A stretch of 64,000 nt of DNA from Cristatella mucedo (GCA_009760855.2 WPIO01000265.1:62001-126000); one strand, 5' to 3'; positions 11,170 through 24,460 are shown, counted from the stretch's first letter. Made by a program: numbers and translations. The notes: a model not told the origin generated them from the letters alone.

Positions 11170-12290
11170 CTTCGAAACGATAGAAATATACAACAAGTCA
11201 CACTATCCTGGCCATTCACTAGTGCGACAGATATACTAGACATTTGAGGACACTTGACGTCCGTCATTTTCACGAGGCACACCTCGAATAGACTGCCGGA
11301 GAGAAAGGGTCACTAACGACAAGTCGTCTTTTTCAGTGACCTTCACCGGATGCCTACATCACGATAATTGATCGGTATTACGTTTAAGCATCGTCGCCAG
11401 CCAGATCACGATTAACTTTGAACACCTGCCGAAAGTGGCAAAGAGCCCGCCAAAACCGTGAAAAGCAAATCGTGAGGCAAAATCTGCATACCTACTGAAC
11501 ATGCATGTCTGAGGCAAGTTAGACAATCTCGAAATTACTTACACGACCCACCAATTCAGCCACTCACAAAACACAGGATAGCTAGAGAAACAAGAATAAT
11601 GCAAGAGGAAGCAGTCAGCTAACGAGCGGCCTACCCGGCGGGCAAACGTCAGGATACTGTCTGGATTACAGCGGCACAAGCGGCCAGAGGCTCACAGGTC
11701 ACCGAATCGGGATTGGTATAAGCAAGAGAAATCAATACAATTTCTCGTCATAATTACTAGTAAGATTTGGGAGATTAACCTGCTATTATTACTTGTGGTA
11801 ACCCTAATAGCCTTGACATCGATGACCTTACATGTTCCAGCTAAGTCGGCTTTGGTGGCTATAAATCAAAGCAGGTTTACCCAAGCATTGAAACTAACAC
11901 AGAATAGCCACTGGAGCGATAGCGCTCACGTCAAGTAATAATCGCGTAGCGATCATACCGGCAAAATCGGATGGGGCTTAAGAATTAACAGAATAGCTAT
12001 TTTGAAGTTTCCTTCGTAGGGAGCTAAGGAAGTAACGGTAAGGGATCGTCAACAGCACACCAGTAGCCAATGGGTCTACCCAAGTGCCGACGATCTTTAA
12101 TGAAGGGTTAAAACAAAGCGACATTGACAAGATCATAGTGTGGCTGCTGCTCAAAATGATTTTGTTGAGTTTCAAGCTTCTTACTTGCTGCATATTTTTC
12201 TTTTATTATGGTTCGTTTTGAATACTGGCGACTCTAGGTTCCCGTGGCCCTATTGCCTTGCATGACTGCCTAGCGACAAATGCCAAGTAT
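11170..12290. other. Unrecognised spacer with a small minus-strand frame
   Basis: No transposon signature. Sequence recurs in units 2-4; unit 4 has lost about 120 bp and carries a SINE. A minus-strand frame at 11978-12193 (71 codons; 26105-26320, 40612-40827) contains TWVDPLATGVLL, and unit 4 keeps a diverged in-frame version (TWVDPFATGVLL, 53497-53757) including one in-frame 3-base indel. No domain is recognised; replacement changes are too many to argue strong constraint. Copies are about 25300-26415 and 39810-40925. Confidence 0.4.
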
Positions 12291-12480
12291 ATGTACGTAT
12301 GCACAAGTATATAATTTAAGCTTGAGTTTATAATTTACATAGAATATAATGTATAATATACATGTATATGTATTCATTAACCTATATAAAGTATAAGTAT
12401 ATACATATATATTATATATGCAAATAAGTTTATAACATAGATATATAAGTATTTAATGCCAAGTATAACACATATACGAG
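12290..12480. other. AT-rich block (units 1-3)
   Basis: About 190 bp of A/T with repeated TATA, ATATAT and TATAAT motifs, including TATATAAAG at about 12383-12391. No adjacent open gene is seen to support promoter function. Copies are about 26415-26605 and 40920-41108; absent from unit 4, where ATGCCAAGTATAGATC joins the flanks. Confidence 0.6.
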
Positions 12481-12499
12481 AAATTTCCATCTGCATGGC

Positions 12500-13920
12500 A
12501 TGCCCTGAGAAGGTGATCTCTATCCATAGGCTACACGTAAAACTAAGGCTCTAGCCAACGACCTAGGCCGTCAAAGGCAGGAGGTCAGAGCCTTGGGGCC
12601 AAAACAAAACTATAACAGGTGCACAAAGGGCATGAATTGACACTCTGCATTGCTGCGGAGAGCTGAATAGTAGCAACACTACAACAATATATAGCAGTAC
12701 TCCACAATCAAATTATCACTAGAAGAAGTGCAGAGGATGCCGAGAACGACAGTGGGAGTGGCAGCCAGGCAATGCAGCTAGCAGGTGAATCCTTGCCGAT
12801 AAGGGCAGGCGATTGCTTAGGTGCTTCTCAACCTCTTTGTGTAGCTACTCTAGTCTTGCTGCCCTTAAGGAGCGCCAATCTACCCGGCTCGGTGCAAGCA
12901 GCACCAAAGGTGGAGATCTCTCGGGCCTAACAAATATCACTGGATCATCGAGGTTGCTTGAAGGTCAGAAGGTCATACGTGAGGAGAGGCAGCCAGAGAG
13001 CTACCATAACATTCGTCTTGCTTGGACTGCCCTACTAGTAAAAGGTGGAAACCTGACTGCCCTAATCCTGAAAGAGCTGTCAAGGAGTCAAGGCCGAGAG
13101 TCAAAGCACGAGATGCCGACTCGTTCCTCGTCAGGTTCGGCCGACTCTCTCCTCTCTCTGTTTTTCTCACCTCGAGCACTGCTGCAGAATGCCTTGGCTG
13201 CCGAGTCGGCTGCTCTTCAGCTTTGATGCCGAGCAGGAGGTGCCACGTCATGTTGGGCTTCGTTTTTTGGCTGCTTCTTTCAAGCAAGAGTCTGAAATGG
13301 AAATAGGCAGCAAAGCGATATAGCATGGCGACACAACACAAACGGTCAAATTTCGTCTGCCGAGCCGCTACCAACAGGTGCTTTCGCATAAATTCCACTC
13401 CTTTCCAGCGAAATCAAACAAGCCTGTAGTTTGATTCGCACAGCTGAGAGCCAGCCGATACCCAACACCGACAGTGTATTACGATGCACGGAGACCAAGG
13501 GTGCACAGCTTCTCGCTGCCCCTTCTCCCACTCGACTCCCTGCCACTGCTAGTCCTCTGAATTGGTGGGAGGACAAAGCCGGCTTGTCCCTAGGCCACAG
13601 CCGTCAGACCACAGCTCGGCACTGGCCTGTCCCTAGGCCACAGCCACCAGCTGTTAGATCCTGGGGTGGTTTAGGGTACTACTGACCTGCCTGCACCAGC
13701 AGTGTGCCTCCGAGCCTGTTGACAAAAACCATGCAAAAAATCACAAACCACAATGCCAATTCCAGCAAAAAACCTAGGGCTCCCCATCACGGCCCAGCAG
13801 TCGCGAACAGGCTCTCTTAGCCAGCCAGCGTCTCTGACCTTAACAAGCCAGGTCCGGAAGTTGAGGCACAAGAAACTTTCGATGCTACAAAGCACGAACA
13901 AAACTAAAAACTATCGCTGT
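12500..13920. other. Unrecognised block with overlapping open frames
   Basis: No known domain. Plus-strand frames reach 137 codons in unit 1, 223 in unit 2 (26941-27612), 160 in unit 3 (41447-41929) and 157 in unit 4 (53871-54344), all with KGGNLTALILKELSRS. The differences come from unit 1's ~180 bp deletion and a single base change creating TGA in units 3 and 4. They begin at a TTG or other non-ATG codon and overlap comparable minus-strand frames (41750-42208), so coding is doubtful. Copies are 26628-28230, 41130-42735 and 53928-54810. Confidence 0.4.
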
Positions 13921-14045
13921 TGAACCAAGAGCTTCACAAGCTAGCCCAGGGACAGAAGCCCATTGGAGGAAATCAGCAGCTGCAGTGTGGTAAGGGGTTG
14001 CCGTGCAGCTAGGCTCACGTGCCACCTCACCTGTCAAGACGTTAA

Positions 14046-14372
14046 TTGGCTGAAGTACGCAACTATTTTAACACCAGCAACAGTTCAACTGCAAGCAGCA
14101 CTGTCAACGGGCAGAATGAAAGTGAACAACCCACTGCGGCCCAGAATGAGAAGCGTTTGGCTCGAGCAATAGCCAAGGCAGCCAGAGCAGCGATTCTGAG
14201 TGGCGCACGCAACGTAAGGGTCAGGGGGCTGGCGCCTGCGCAAGGTCGCTTGCCGGAACAGCGCTCAGCGATTCCATTTGCGCAATCGAGGTCAGCTCGC
14301 TCTTCCGCGAAAGGTCGCTCCGATCCGGATCCGGAACCGCAAGTGCAACTTCAAAGTGCGGCAGTGCTATAG
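14046..14372 (+). CDS. Hypothetical basic Ala/Arg-rich frame across the unit 1/2 junction
   Basis: Open for 108 codons to a TAG, containing NEKRLARAIAKAARAAIL and PEPQVQLQSAAVL. There is no upstream ATG in frame, and an in-frame TAA immediately precedes it in every copy, so translation would need a non-ATG start or splicing. Copies are 28354-28680, 42967-43182 and 55051-55275, and the window starts inside another. Unit 5 carries an in-frame 9-base duplication (AKAAKAARAAIL) and keeps the frame open despite many changes, roughly half altering residues. No family is recognised. Confidence 0.25.
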   Translation: MAEVRNYFNTSNSSTASSTVNGQNESEQPTAAQNEKRLARAIAKAARAAILSGARNVRVRGLAPAQGRLPEQRSAIPFAQSRSARSSAKGRSDPDPEPQVQLQSAAVL

Positions 14373-15081
14373 CGCTCTCACAGCACGAGGTCGTCGAAAT
14401 CTTCGGAAGTCCTCATGTGCAACCTCAAATGAAACAGCACGCTCAGTGGTTCCATTTCCCATGCCAAAGTGAGCGCTGAAAGTGAAAGTGATGTGAAACT
14501 GATACCTGTCTTTTAACGAAGAAAACGAGCATACCAGATCCCGGATCCGTAGTTGGCTGGTCGACTAAGCTGCAGTGCAGTTTTATGGGCATGCTTTGTG
14601 CTGCCGAGTAAAGCATTGATTGTCTAGTTTGTTTTTAGTATAGGAAGGCAGGGTAATTCAGCACCTGGGCAGCCAGCTGGACTATAGGCAAGGGTGAGGA
14701 ACGGTAGTGACAATACCAAGCTATAGCTTTGTTGGGCCAATCAGTTGCTCACTCTTTTGGTGGCTTTGAACGTGCCCAAAAAAGATGGAAACAGTCTCGA
14801 GAGCTAAAAGAATTCAAACCGGAAGTATGTCACGCCTAACCTAAATTGTGAGGTCTTTCAAAGCAGCCTTGGTCTGACGTAAGCTGTTTGCACCACTCGT
14901 GCCCCACTTGGCACAGCAGCCCAAACCCTTTGCTCGGCAGTGGTCTAATGCCGCTCCAAGCTTCACCCTTCTCGGTTCAGGTCGACCACTGTCGTGGCTC
15001 AGCAAAGTTGAAGTCGTTCCGAAATCGTCGGAAACACCTTTTGCCTGCATGGAGTACATTCGAACTATTCTGGAAACCCTA

Positions 15082-15213
15082 TCGATCCCGAAGTCGTGGG
15101 CTCGAATACTGCAGTGGGCTTTCATTGAGTGTCATTGCAAGTGGTAGTGATAGCCGTAAAGGCTCTTCCATCCGTATACAAAATTGGCTATCAAATTACC
15201 CGATATTTATTTA
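15082..15213 (+). mobile_element. tRNA-derived SINE remnant (unit 2)
   Basis: Copy of the unit-1 element at 1150-1290. Here it abuts a ~240 bp deletion immediately upstream, so the preceding L2-related sequence is missing. Confidence 0.72.
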
Positions 15214-15394
15214 TCTATTTATTTGCTAGCTAACAGACTTCGTCGCACATAAAAAGAGAAAAACAGGAATTGAAGAAGCATAGCATAGTCAGGAGAGCAG
15301 TTGAGGTATTGAGTAGTATGCAAATGGCAGCTCAGGACTGCTGGAAAGGATCTGCCATAGTCGGCAGCAGCAGAGTAGCCGTTGTTGCCTAAGA

Positions 15395-15890
15395 ATAATG
15401 GGAGTTAGTGCCACAGTCTAGGACCATCGGAGCTTTTTGTTGCCAACGATCGTTAAGCAGAAGAATGGAACAGCTAAGTTATGGCCCATACAAGGCCTGG
15501 GTGCACGACGGGGCTGAAATTTGTGGAGCAGTTCAGCTAGGTATGGAAGAGGCAAGTAGTGGCATGCCTTGTGGGTCATCGTAAGTACTTTACTCTGCAT
15601 CCACAGTTGATTAACCGGCAGCCATTGTAGCTCTTTTAGCAAAATAGACAAGCAGTCAAACCTCTGGTACTTGAAAAATAGCCTTGCAGCCATAGTCATG
15701 ACCGCCTGCAGTGGCCTGGGTGCTTTTTTGGTAGCCCGGCCAAACGATAATTACAACAATCAAGCCGAGGCTGAACTAAGAAGTGAGTTAAATTGTTTGC
15801 AAGCTGCTTCGGGAGTCAGCTCATAATCTTAGATAGGGATCAGATGTGATAGCCAGCTGTAGAAACAATTTTAATAAGGAGGCTTGCAAA
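15395..15890 (-). pseudogene. L2/CR1-type LINE reverse transcriptase fragment (unit 2)
   Basis: Copy of the minus-strand LINE piece. The main open part is 15418-15699, with AARLFFKYQRF and LKELQWLPV intact. No catalytic motif is present and it is non-functional. Confidence 0.83.
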
Positions 15891-16096
15891 GTTTGAAATG
15901 CCGGTATTACATTTGCCTTTAAGGAAGAATGATCATATTACCAGAGGTAGCATGCACAAATTCAACAAGCATAACAAAGTTAGAGGTGACGTGCACAGGA
16001 TCAGTGTAAAAATGGTTAGCTGCAGCATGCACAGCCTCAACGAGCGTAGGCGAACAATGGTTGTTTCACATAGATCAACAAAAGTACTGTGATCAA

Positions 16097-16175
16097 TACT
16101 AATAATAAAACTCTTGATAAAGAACCCTCAGACAACTCAATCTCTATCTAGGCGCTTTACATTTGCTGCAAAGGA
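16097..16175 (-). mobile_element. L2 3' tail (unit 2)
   Basis: Copy of the tail at 2140-2222. The conserved core is intact apart from GCGCCC changed to GAACCC. Confidence 0.75.
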
Positions 16176-17011
16176 AATAGGTGCCCCCCATAACGCCAAG
16201 GTCTTCTTGTATTGTAAATGTCGGCAGGTCAGTTAAGGTCGTGGTGTGAGTTGCGAGTGAGATTCAGGCTTCGTTAGCATTGAAAATACAGGCGCCGTCT
16301 AGTTCGGTGGAAATGCTTCAAATGCTGTTGTAATCCGGTTTGCATAATGCGTTGAATGGTGGCTTTGGAATTGGATCAAGTCACAAAAGTTTGACTACTA
16401 TATGTAGGTTTTGTTGTTTTGAACTCAATGAACGAATCCAAGATATTTTCGTGCGGAAATAAAACAAAAGTACTAGCGACTGAGAAAACTAGCTGATGAA
16501 AACGATCAATCGAAAAAGAAAACCCAGACTGATGACCATTCGGTACTGTCTATTGTCGACTTTCGCTCCTCCATTTAGTCAGGAGAACGCTCCGACCTGA
16601 AGCACTCTCACCAAGCCACGTTTCTAGTTAAGCAAACGTAACGCCCTCGATGAGGTCGGCCTAGTTGTATACGCCTTTACAAACCGACGGCCGTCGTCCC
16701 AAAACCCTTCCCTCAGGAATCTCGTTCAGACGTGATTCTAAATGCTTTATGTTAATGCTAAAGTGTTCCCCGCGATTTCATCTTTCAGATACGTCTCTAG
16801 GATGGAGAATCACTAGGCAACGACATGCTGCAAGGCAACCTGCAGCCGACTTGGATCAAACACAGACGACAGCAAAGCATACATAACTGTAACATAATAT
16901 GCCGAACAGTCTAATATGTGTTAGCATTAACAAACCACTTAACAGCTTACCACGGAATCTGAAGGTTTATCGAAAAGCTATGCACCATCATTTGGATGAG
17001 GGCCGCCGGCC

Positions 17012-17335
17012 TTAAGATTGGCTGTCCGTCGTCTGCTGGAGCAGAGGTGATGCGAGACCAGCCTGAATTCCACGCCAGTCAAACGTCAGTGTATTTGAAG
17101 GGTAACTTTCGAGCTCACAAACCCGAGATTGTGCCAGGCACGACGATCGACGACTAGGTCGTAGTTTCGACGGCCCACGAGCTTCAATCCGCTGGCGCTG
17201 GACCGCGGCAATTAGCATGGGGAGACTACTCAGCCTAGCTGACTTGTGCCTTCCAGCAATTTCACCTGCATATCCTAGAACTAGGTTCACACCGTTGGCT
17301 TTATCTCGGCTTTTCACAAATTCTGATTTGGTCAT
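17012..17335 (-). CDS. Hypothetical 107-aa frame (unit 2)
   Basis: Same frame as 3054-3377, with one residue changed (HKSAR for HKSDR). Function is not recognised. Confidence 0.25.
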   Translation of the reverse strand: MTKSEFVKSRDKANGVNLVLGYAGEIAGRHKSARLSSLPMLIAAVQRQRIEARGPSKLRPSRRSSCLAQSRVCELESYPSNTLTFDWRGIQAGLASPLLQQTTDSQS

Positions 17336-17585
17336 TTCTCTTCAAGGAATTTTACGCGGTCAGTTTGTCATCTGTACGTCTTCCTGCTAGAGTCCTATTT
17401 GCTGCGACCGAGTAGTGCTTGCTGGATTTTTCGGGCAATATAGCTGCAATGGCCGGCTGCAGTGCATTTCTGCCAGTGAACACTGGTAGGAGTTCCCTGC
17501 AGTTTCTATGTTTGGTTTAAACTTGCAAAGAAGATGCGAAAAAGCTTAGAATCGATATTACCCAAAAATCGAGCGTCTACTGTCT

Positions 17586-18184
17586 GTCGTGAGCATAGCA
17601 GTTGCCACATTACTCCACTTCTCGCCGACCTGCACTGGCTACCAGTCATGCAACTGATTACCTTCAAGGTTTTGTCGCTCACTTTTAGGTCATTTCATTC
17701 TGTGGATCCAGCATATCTCTCAGATATACTCCCCCATCAGGCCAAGCATCGTACCACCAGCCAGCTTTTTGGAATCCAACAGTCTACAAATACCTCATAC
17801 AAACCTCAAATCCTTTGGAGACCGTGCATTTAGTTCGTATGCTCACAAAGCCTGGAACTCCCTCCCGACTTGCCTCAGAACAACCCCTGACTTGAACACA
17901 TTTAAAAGGAATTTAAAAACACCTATTTAGGACAGCGTTTAGTGGGCCCCTGTGATGTGTCCTTAATGTACTCATGGCTGCTGACACTGTACAGGCTGCC
18001 ACAAACCACGTTTGCATGCCGACCCTGTGCATGTCACCCCCTAACCATATTATTCATTTTGTTTGTTTTTCAAGCATGATATTACTCACCATTCAATCGC
18101 GTTTCCCTTTGCAACAAATGCAAAGCGCCTAGAGAGAGATTGAGTTCTCTGACGGCGCTTTATCAAGTGCATTATTATTATTAT
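17586..18184 (+). mobile_element. L2 LINE 3' end insertion (unit 2)
   Basis: Copy of the unit-1 insertion at 3628-4226, nearly identical, with the same tail and (ATT)n end. Confidence 0.9.
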
Positions 18185-18455
18185 CAATCTCACCGTTAAT
18201 AATCGAGGGTAGCTGCAATGTGCTACAATCTTTGAGACTTTTTATTTGGATCATGTACATAAGCACTTTGGGAAACTGCTGTTTTTGGCGCCAGCTTTTG
18301 TGAGGGCGACTTCGAAATACACATGAGAGGCCAGTGTGGACGCTACGATTTGTGCTTAACTGTTCAGCAGGACAGGAGTCGTTGCAGAGTGTTTTGCCGT
18401 GCTTGCACATATGCTCACATTGCAGAGGTAGAATTGCCGAGCTCGCCTGAGGTAC

Positions 18456-18575
<120 letters not shown>

Positions 18576-20455
18576 CAAATGCTCAGCCCGAACCAAACGC
18601 TCTTGAGTGAGGCTCTGACTGAATTGTGCAACTCCACTGCTCGGCCGGCGAATCGTCAAATGCAAGGAGTTGGACATTTCCTTGAGCTGTGATGCTACCA
18701 TACACCCACCGACGCGGCTGGTAATGATTATATGCGATTGCTATTCCCAAGCAATTTTCAGCCCATATTCTATAGTATTTTCAAAATGCCTAGCCACCTC
18801 TGAATCTTGCACTGAGGTGCTCGGGCTCTCGACTTGGGTCGAAGGGAACAGCAACTGTGAAGAAAGCTGTCTCGTAAAGCTCGATAAAAATATAACACGC
18901 CTTGCATGATTCTATGTTCGTCGTATTGAATAGACCGTGACGTCTTGGGTGGTGCTGAATTTCGACTTCCGTGGCAGCCAAGTGCACCTAAATGATGTGA
19001 GACGATAAGTGAAGTTGATGTACAGGATTTTTTTAAATCTTGAATAATTTCCATACTAGCTTACGCCACGAAAAAGTCGTGGGAAAGTTTTAGGATTGCA
19101 AGTCAGTAATGGTGGGAGTGTCTACTCACCCAGTGAAACAGACAGCCTACCTGCTGAGCCCTGCTTCTCGTATGGGCGATGACTCCATGCTAAAAGTCAG
19201 CTGACAGAATCGGCTCAATTACACTATGGCAAAAGAGCTTTGGTCTATCACCACCGGGAGCAGTGAGCACTAAAAAATCGCCCACTGCACGACTACAAAA
19301 GTTTATATGCTAGTGCCATAAAGAACAATAAGATTGCCCTTGGGCCAAGACCCAGGGCACCTCAACTGCTCCTGTACCTCAGCAATGCATCTCACTGTCT
19401 TTGTGTTCAGTGGGATACTGGCCACCCGAATGCGTACCAAAAGCAGCTTATGGTTTCAGTGTGGCATGCTACACTATCCAAGGTAGTCTTCAAGTCAGTA
19501 ACTGCGACCCGGTGCCTGAAGGCAGCTAGCAAGATGACCATTCTTTGTCGGCCGATCGACACTCCTCCCAGCACCAACTGACCGGCCAGCAAGCTAGCAT
19601 CAACCTAGCTGCACCTGACCGGCTGGTCATTATCGTCCAACCTTTCGAAAGAAAGCACACATCGAGCAGACGACGGTGGGACCAAATGCTGGCCAGCCAC
19701 ACGCAAGCACACGAGCTCGACATATGCAAAGCAAGTGCACGGCTGGCAATACGTTTTCCACGCGTACTATGCTGAATCTGCTCAACATCCCGAAAAACTG
19801 ACCACTCTTCGGCTGGCAATGTGAAGTTCTGTGTTTATTTTAGAGGCATATACAAGTAACAAAAACAGTCGTGTGGACGATGCAAGGACAAATATAGCTT
19901 GGAACAACTCAACACCACGTTTGCCCTGCCATCGTCCATACGCTTAGCATAGAAAGGGTCGAGTGAAATCTTTCTTGAGTTCATCGTATGCCTTGCTCTT
20001 CCTTGATGAGCTACAGGCTATCCATTTCCTGCAAAAAATAGAACCGGGTCACGACGGCAACATTCACCAAATGAAGAACAGCAAATAGTGCTAATTGATT
20101 GTAGCAAACCACTGAGGTCATTATTTGTTGCACACTGCAACAGATTAGTAAGAGTGCTAATCAGTAGTTCACTGGGTGTAGTATGGGGTGAAATGTAGTG
20201 CAGTGGGCACAATGGCAGTATCGATCCCGACAGAACATCCGTCTGTTTTAGAACCGAAACTACTGCCCTCTCTGCACTACATGGGGGTATAGACTAAGGA
20301 AGATTCTGACTTGGCAATGCACCCTATAGCATACTTCTTGGAATTATGCAGGTATCGTATGACTTACTATTTATAGAAAAACATTCATTAGCAAGCTCAA
20401 CTGTGTTTATGACGTCAAGTATCAATTATGCAATTTACTTCCATCCAGGACTCAA

Positions 20456-20711
20456 ACATGTGCCTATAGTTGTCTACAACTGGTGAACAACTCAGCAGCG
20501 CGGCTGGTGTGCCTGCAGAAGCATCGCTACTACATTGCACCACTTCTGCCTGAACTTAACTGGCTACCTATTAATCATCAAATCTACTACAAGAGGCTCA
20601 TCTAATCTCCTGGCTCCTTCGAAGTGCTTACGCACAATCGGCTCCACGGCTCCAGTCGCCATGCCATTCCACGCACAAAATTGGTGCCCAAGCATTGGGC
20701 ACAGTCTGTGG
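20456..20711 (+). pseudogene. CR1/L2-type LINE fragment (unit 2)
   Basis: Copy of 6505-6760 with the AARLV and ELNWLPI motifs intact. Confidence 0.78.
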
Positions 20712-22370
20712 TAAACTGGACTGCCGTGCTAGGCCTGTGTCCTTCCTGAATGAAAAGTTCGGGGTTGGGCACAGCAGAATATCCCTAGATCGTGCTGCCT
20801 AGGCAGAACACAGCTTTGTCCAGAAGCTATCACATTACCTCAAAGCAAAACGATGCACTCCCAGTCCTACGGCTGAAAGGCTGTCATTGCTACATAGCTC
20901 TTGTTGAATTGCACTACGTATGTGTCTAGAACAGGCGAGGCATTAAGGGTGACATTATTATGACCACATTCAACTTCATGCTAGCCAACTCTTCAACTGC
21001 CGAGGACAGATCCTCAGTTGTAGCTAACCCAGCAGCAGCCTTGCAGCTGCTAGATGCCACTTTATACATACCTCAGTGGGATTAGATAATGCATCCTATC
21101 TAATAAACAGGGGCTACCGATCTAGAGTGCAGTGATCCTGCTCAGCTATACTGCACTAGCACAAAGTCAACACACGAAGGCAGGGCAAGCCGTGCAAACC
21201 TGCTTGCAGACGTGACGAAAGTGCCAGAGTCAACGCCTCGGGGCCTCCACTTCATCACGTACTGCTGAGATCTGCGGACTTCCGCTCACTGGGTCACTGG
21301 GTGCCCCTGAAGCAGACAGATGCCAGATGCAAGTTAGGCAGGTACAAACAGAGAAGTGTGTCAATTCTCAAGTAAAGAGCTAATGTTGAAGCCACACACA
21401 GCAGCTGCATAGCAAACAGGAGAGAGCAACCGATCCAGTTCCAACTGTCGACATTCTTAATCCCCTAGCCCGGTTTAACCACATATCAGTTTGTGGGCAA
21501 ATACTGTCTCTGTTATCCCATGCATGTACGAACGTCGTTTGCCACGAAAGCCACGCACCGAACAAACCCAGTTCAAATTTCCGAGTTCAAATGTTTTTTA
21601 GCCATGCTCATTGAATGAAGAGAAGAATGATGTGTAGTGGTGCCCGGAAGCCGGCCATTCCTGCTATTCGTGGCCATGCCATATGCACAATAAATCCTCG
21701 GAGCTGTTTCGACGAACACGTGTCACTTACTTGTGCACAGCCCACAATATTCTGCAACCTTTCTGCATTTCTATCATCTTGAGGCATACATTCCATAGGC
21801 TATAAACTGCAGCACTCATGGCAGTTTAGGACGGCATTACCGTCTCTGCTATACATGAGATGACAGAGAGGATATTTGCCCTCTAGCTGATATAGCATTG
21901 AACAGAGATTGGTGATTACTGGCAAGCAGTGGTGATAGCCGAAAGAGATCTTGTTGCAAAAGAGGCTGTTGAATCAGTTGTTCTTTTTTCACAATATCAA
22001 AAACGTACAAGTGTTTCCACAAGGTGCCTTATCACAGCAGAGGCAAGTAGCCCACAGTTCACTGACGAGAGGAATGGTTGTCAACACGGCTTGTAATGGT
22101 TGTCAACACAGCTGTCCAATATAAAACTGTGTACTGCAGAACTCAAACCCATGGCCTGGGTCGTGAAGTGAGAGCACCATACCCGTGCAATGCGACCCAA
22201 GACGCAGCTCTGAATGTGCCGGATGCAAGCTAGGTGAAAGCTGCCAAAGAAATTAATCAGGCTCCATTATCAGAGGGGCATGACTTGACTACTACTTTCA
22301 CGATGCATGCACTCTGCCCACATCTAAACTGGTAAAGCAGGGCACCCTCCTGCTGATGCCATCTTTGGTT

Positions 22371-22504
22371 TTGCCTAGTGGTTAAAGTGCTCAACTTTGA
22401 GGACCGAGGTCGTGGGCTAAGGACGACCTGCAGCGAATGTGAGGAATAGGTGAGTTACCTGTATAGAGACTAGGTACTCTTAGGGGGTTTGAAAAAATGA
22501 ATTA
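22371..22504 (+). mobile_element. Second tRNA-derived SINE family (unit 2, alpha)
   Basis: Copy of 8428-8560 with the same decayed B box. Confidence 0.63.
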
Positions 22505-22640
22505 TGTGCGTGTGTGTGTGCTTCAGTGTGTGTGCGTGCTTTAGTGTGTGTGTGTGTTTCAGTGTGTGTGTGTGTCTAGCTGTCTCTCTGTCTGTGTGTG
22601 TGTGCGCGCGTGTGCGTGTGTGTGTGTGTGTGAGTACGTG
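22505..22640. repeat. Compound (TG)n tract (unit 2, alpha)
   Basis: Same compound tract as 8561-8692, slightly longer in its TG runs. Confidence 0.95.
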
Positions 22641-22824
22641 TAAACCCTAGAGATGACTTTCAGAAGCATATTTATGACATTCATCGTAGTCTAATAATGA
22701 AGAGGTATTGTTTCTTGAGCATGCTTCCATTAACCATCCGATCGTGCTTCCTTTGTAGACAAAGTAAAAGTGCCTAAAACAATATTGAGTTATCTGGGGT
22801 GCAATATTAAATGCATTATTATCA

Positions 22825-23049
22825 TTAGTGGGATAAACAGCAATATAGCAAGAGGTTACTACATACGACATGTGGTGATACAATACCTAGCTGCACCTGT
22901 TTCGACGTCCTAAATGAGCCGGTGAGTTGGCACAGCATACGATATTCAGGCTCATGCATTAGAATGTGTACGACCTTTGAGGAAGCATCGTCAAACTGCT
23001 GGCCACAGTGATTGCACTCGTGGACCTGGACGTCGGTAGTACTGGCCAT
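22825..23049 (-). CDS. C2H2 zinc-finger micro-frame, alpha copy (unit 2), frameshifted C-end
   Basis: Same start and finger as the unit-1 alpha copy. An AG insertion near 22852 shifts the frame so the C-terminus becomes SNLLLYCCLSH and stops early at 74 residues. Confidence 0.4.
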   Translation of the reverse strand: MASTTDVQVHECNHCGQQFDDASSKVVHILMHEPEYRMLCQLTGSFRTSKQVQLGIVSPHVVCSNLLLYCCLSH

Positions 23050-23522
23050 GGTGGTGCTGGATGTAGTGGCTGCAACCAGAAAGTTTGAGAGATACCATTG
23101 GACGGTCTACAGGCAAAGACAGAGCAACAGGTGGGCAGGGAGAGGACTGCTCAACTCCTTCCCCTATTCTGAGCCAAGCAGGGTGAAACATGCTGAGGGC
23201 ATTCACGCAGACGGCTTTCTAACTGGGCGCCGGACACTCTGACAGACTGAAGCTGATCCATTGTTGAGCAGCACAGTTTTTTATGGTATCCCCAACACCT
23301 TTGCACCAGTGCTGAACAAGAACCTGCTACACCACACGGGAAGTCATTGGCCAAAGGAAAGAAATTTGCTGGCACTACCCTGCCATCAAGCAAATGGACC
23401 ATATAAAAGTCAATCGAACCTGACAGGGTTTCATAAATACAAATAAATCTCTGCAAAATGTTTCTGATTGACGGAAATGGTAAAGCATGATGACACACCC
23501 AAAGCATGGGTGCAACCTTCGG

Positions 23523-23530
23523 TATATATA

Positions 23531-23589
<59 letters not shown>

Positions 23590-23603
23590 ATATATATATA
23601 TAT
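23523..23603. repeat. (TA)n microsatellite (unit 2)
   Basis: About 81 bp of TA with two small interruptions. Confidence 0.97.
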
Positions 23604-23663
23604 GCATGTGCACAAGTCGGTATTTGCCCACTAGCTAATATATCGTTAAACAGAGCTTGGGGA

Positions 23664-23850
23664 TTACTGATAAGCCCTGACGGCTCACTAGGTAAGGTGG
23701 TTGCTTTTCACGACCTCTGTCCCGAAGGTCGTGGGTTCGAATCCAGTAATGGGTGACCCTTTATCGCCACTGCAAGCAGAGGTGATAGCCGTAAAGGCTC
23801 TTCTGTCGCTACACAAAGACGCTGTTGAATCAACCAGTCTTTTTTCTGCT
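23664..23850 (+). mobile_element. tRNA-derived SINE, near-complete copy (unit 2)
   Basis: Copy of 9724-9905 with an intact B box. Confidence 0.87.
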
Positions 23851-24192
23851 ATCCCAAAAATGTACTAGTTTTTGCACACGGTGCATTAGCGCAGCAGAGG
23901 CAAGTAGCTCATGGTTCACTGACCAGGGGCATGAATACAAGATCTGCAGCAAAACTAAAGATTAGTTCATCAAAATCCTGGTCTACAGAGTGCATAAGAG
24001 CAATTATGGCTGTCAACACAGCTGCTAAATAAAGAAATGCCTGCTGCAGAACTCAAACCCACAGCCTGGGTCTTGAAGTGAGAGCACCATACTCATGCAA
24101 ATATGAGGTATACACGCAAATATGAGGGATAGATGAATCCCCAAGATACACTAGGTTCTCTTAGGTTGCTTAGAAAATGGATGATGTGCTAA

Positions 24193-24195
<3 letters not shown>

Positions 24196-24258
<63 letters not shown>
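24196..24258. repeat. (TG)n tract (unit 2, beta)
   Basis: Nearly pure TG, about 63 bp. Confidence 0.95.
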
Positions 24259-24260
<2 letters not shown>

Positions 24261-24305
24261 GCATGTGTGCAAACATAAAACCCTAAACATGACTTTCAGA
24301 TGCAT

Positions 24306-24460
24306 AAAATCCTAGCTGCTTAAACAGCCTCTTTTTGCATAGCGACAGAAGAGCCTTTACAGCAATCACCACCGCATGAAGTGGCAAACAAAGGATGGCC
24401 CACCGCAAGAATAAAACCCACGACCTCGGGACCGATGTCATGAAAACAACCGCCTTGACC
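24306..24460 (-). mobile_element. Reverse-oriented SINE in the beta module (unit 2)
   Basis: Copy of 10362-10516, with small extra bases near 24387. Confidence 0.85.

Larger units (their letters stand above)
21850..23600. repeat. Zinc-finger module alpha, unit 2
   Basis: Same content as the unit-1 alpha module. Part of the SINE remnant near 21950 is further shortened. Confidence 0.78.

Noticed and set aside
12383-12391. TATATAAAG as a TATA box
   Set aside because: It lies in a block that is almost all A/T, with no credible gene start downstream, and the block is absent from unit 4.
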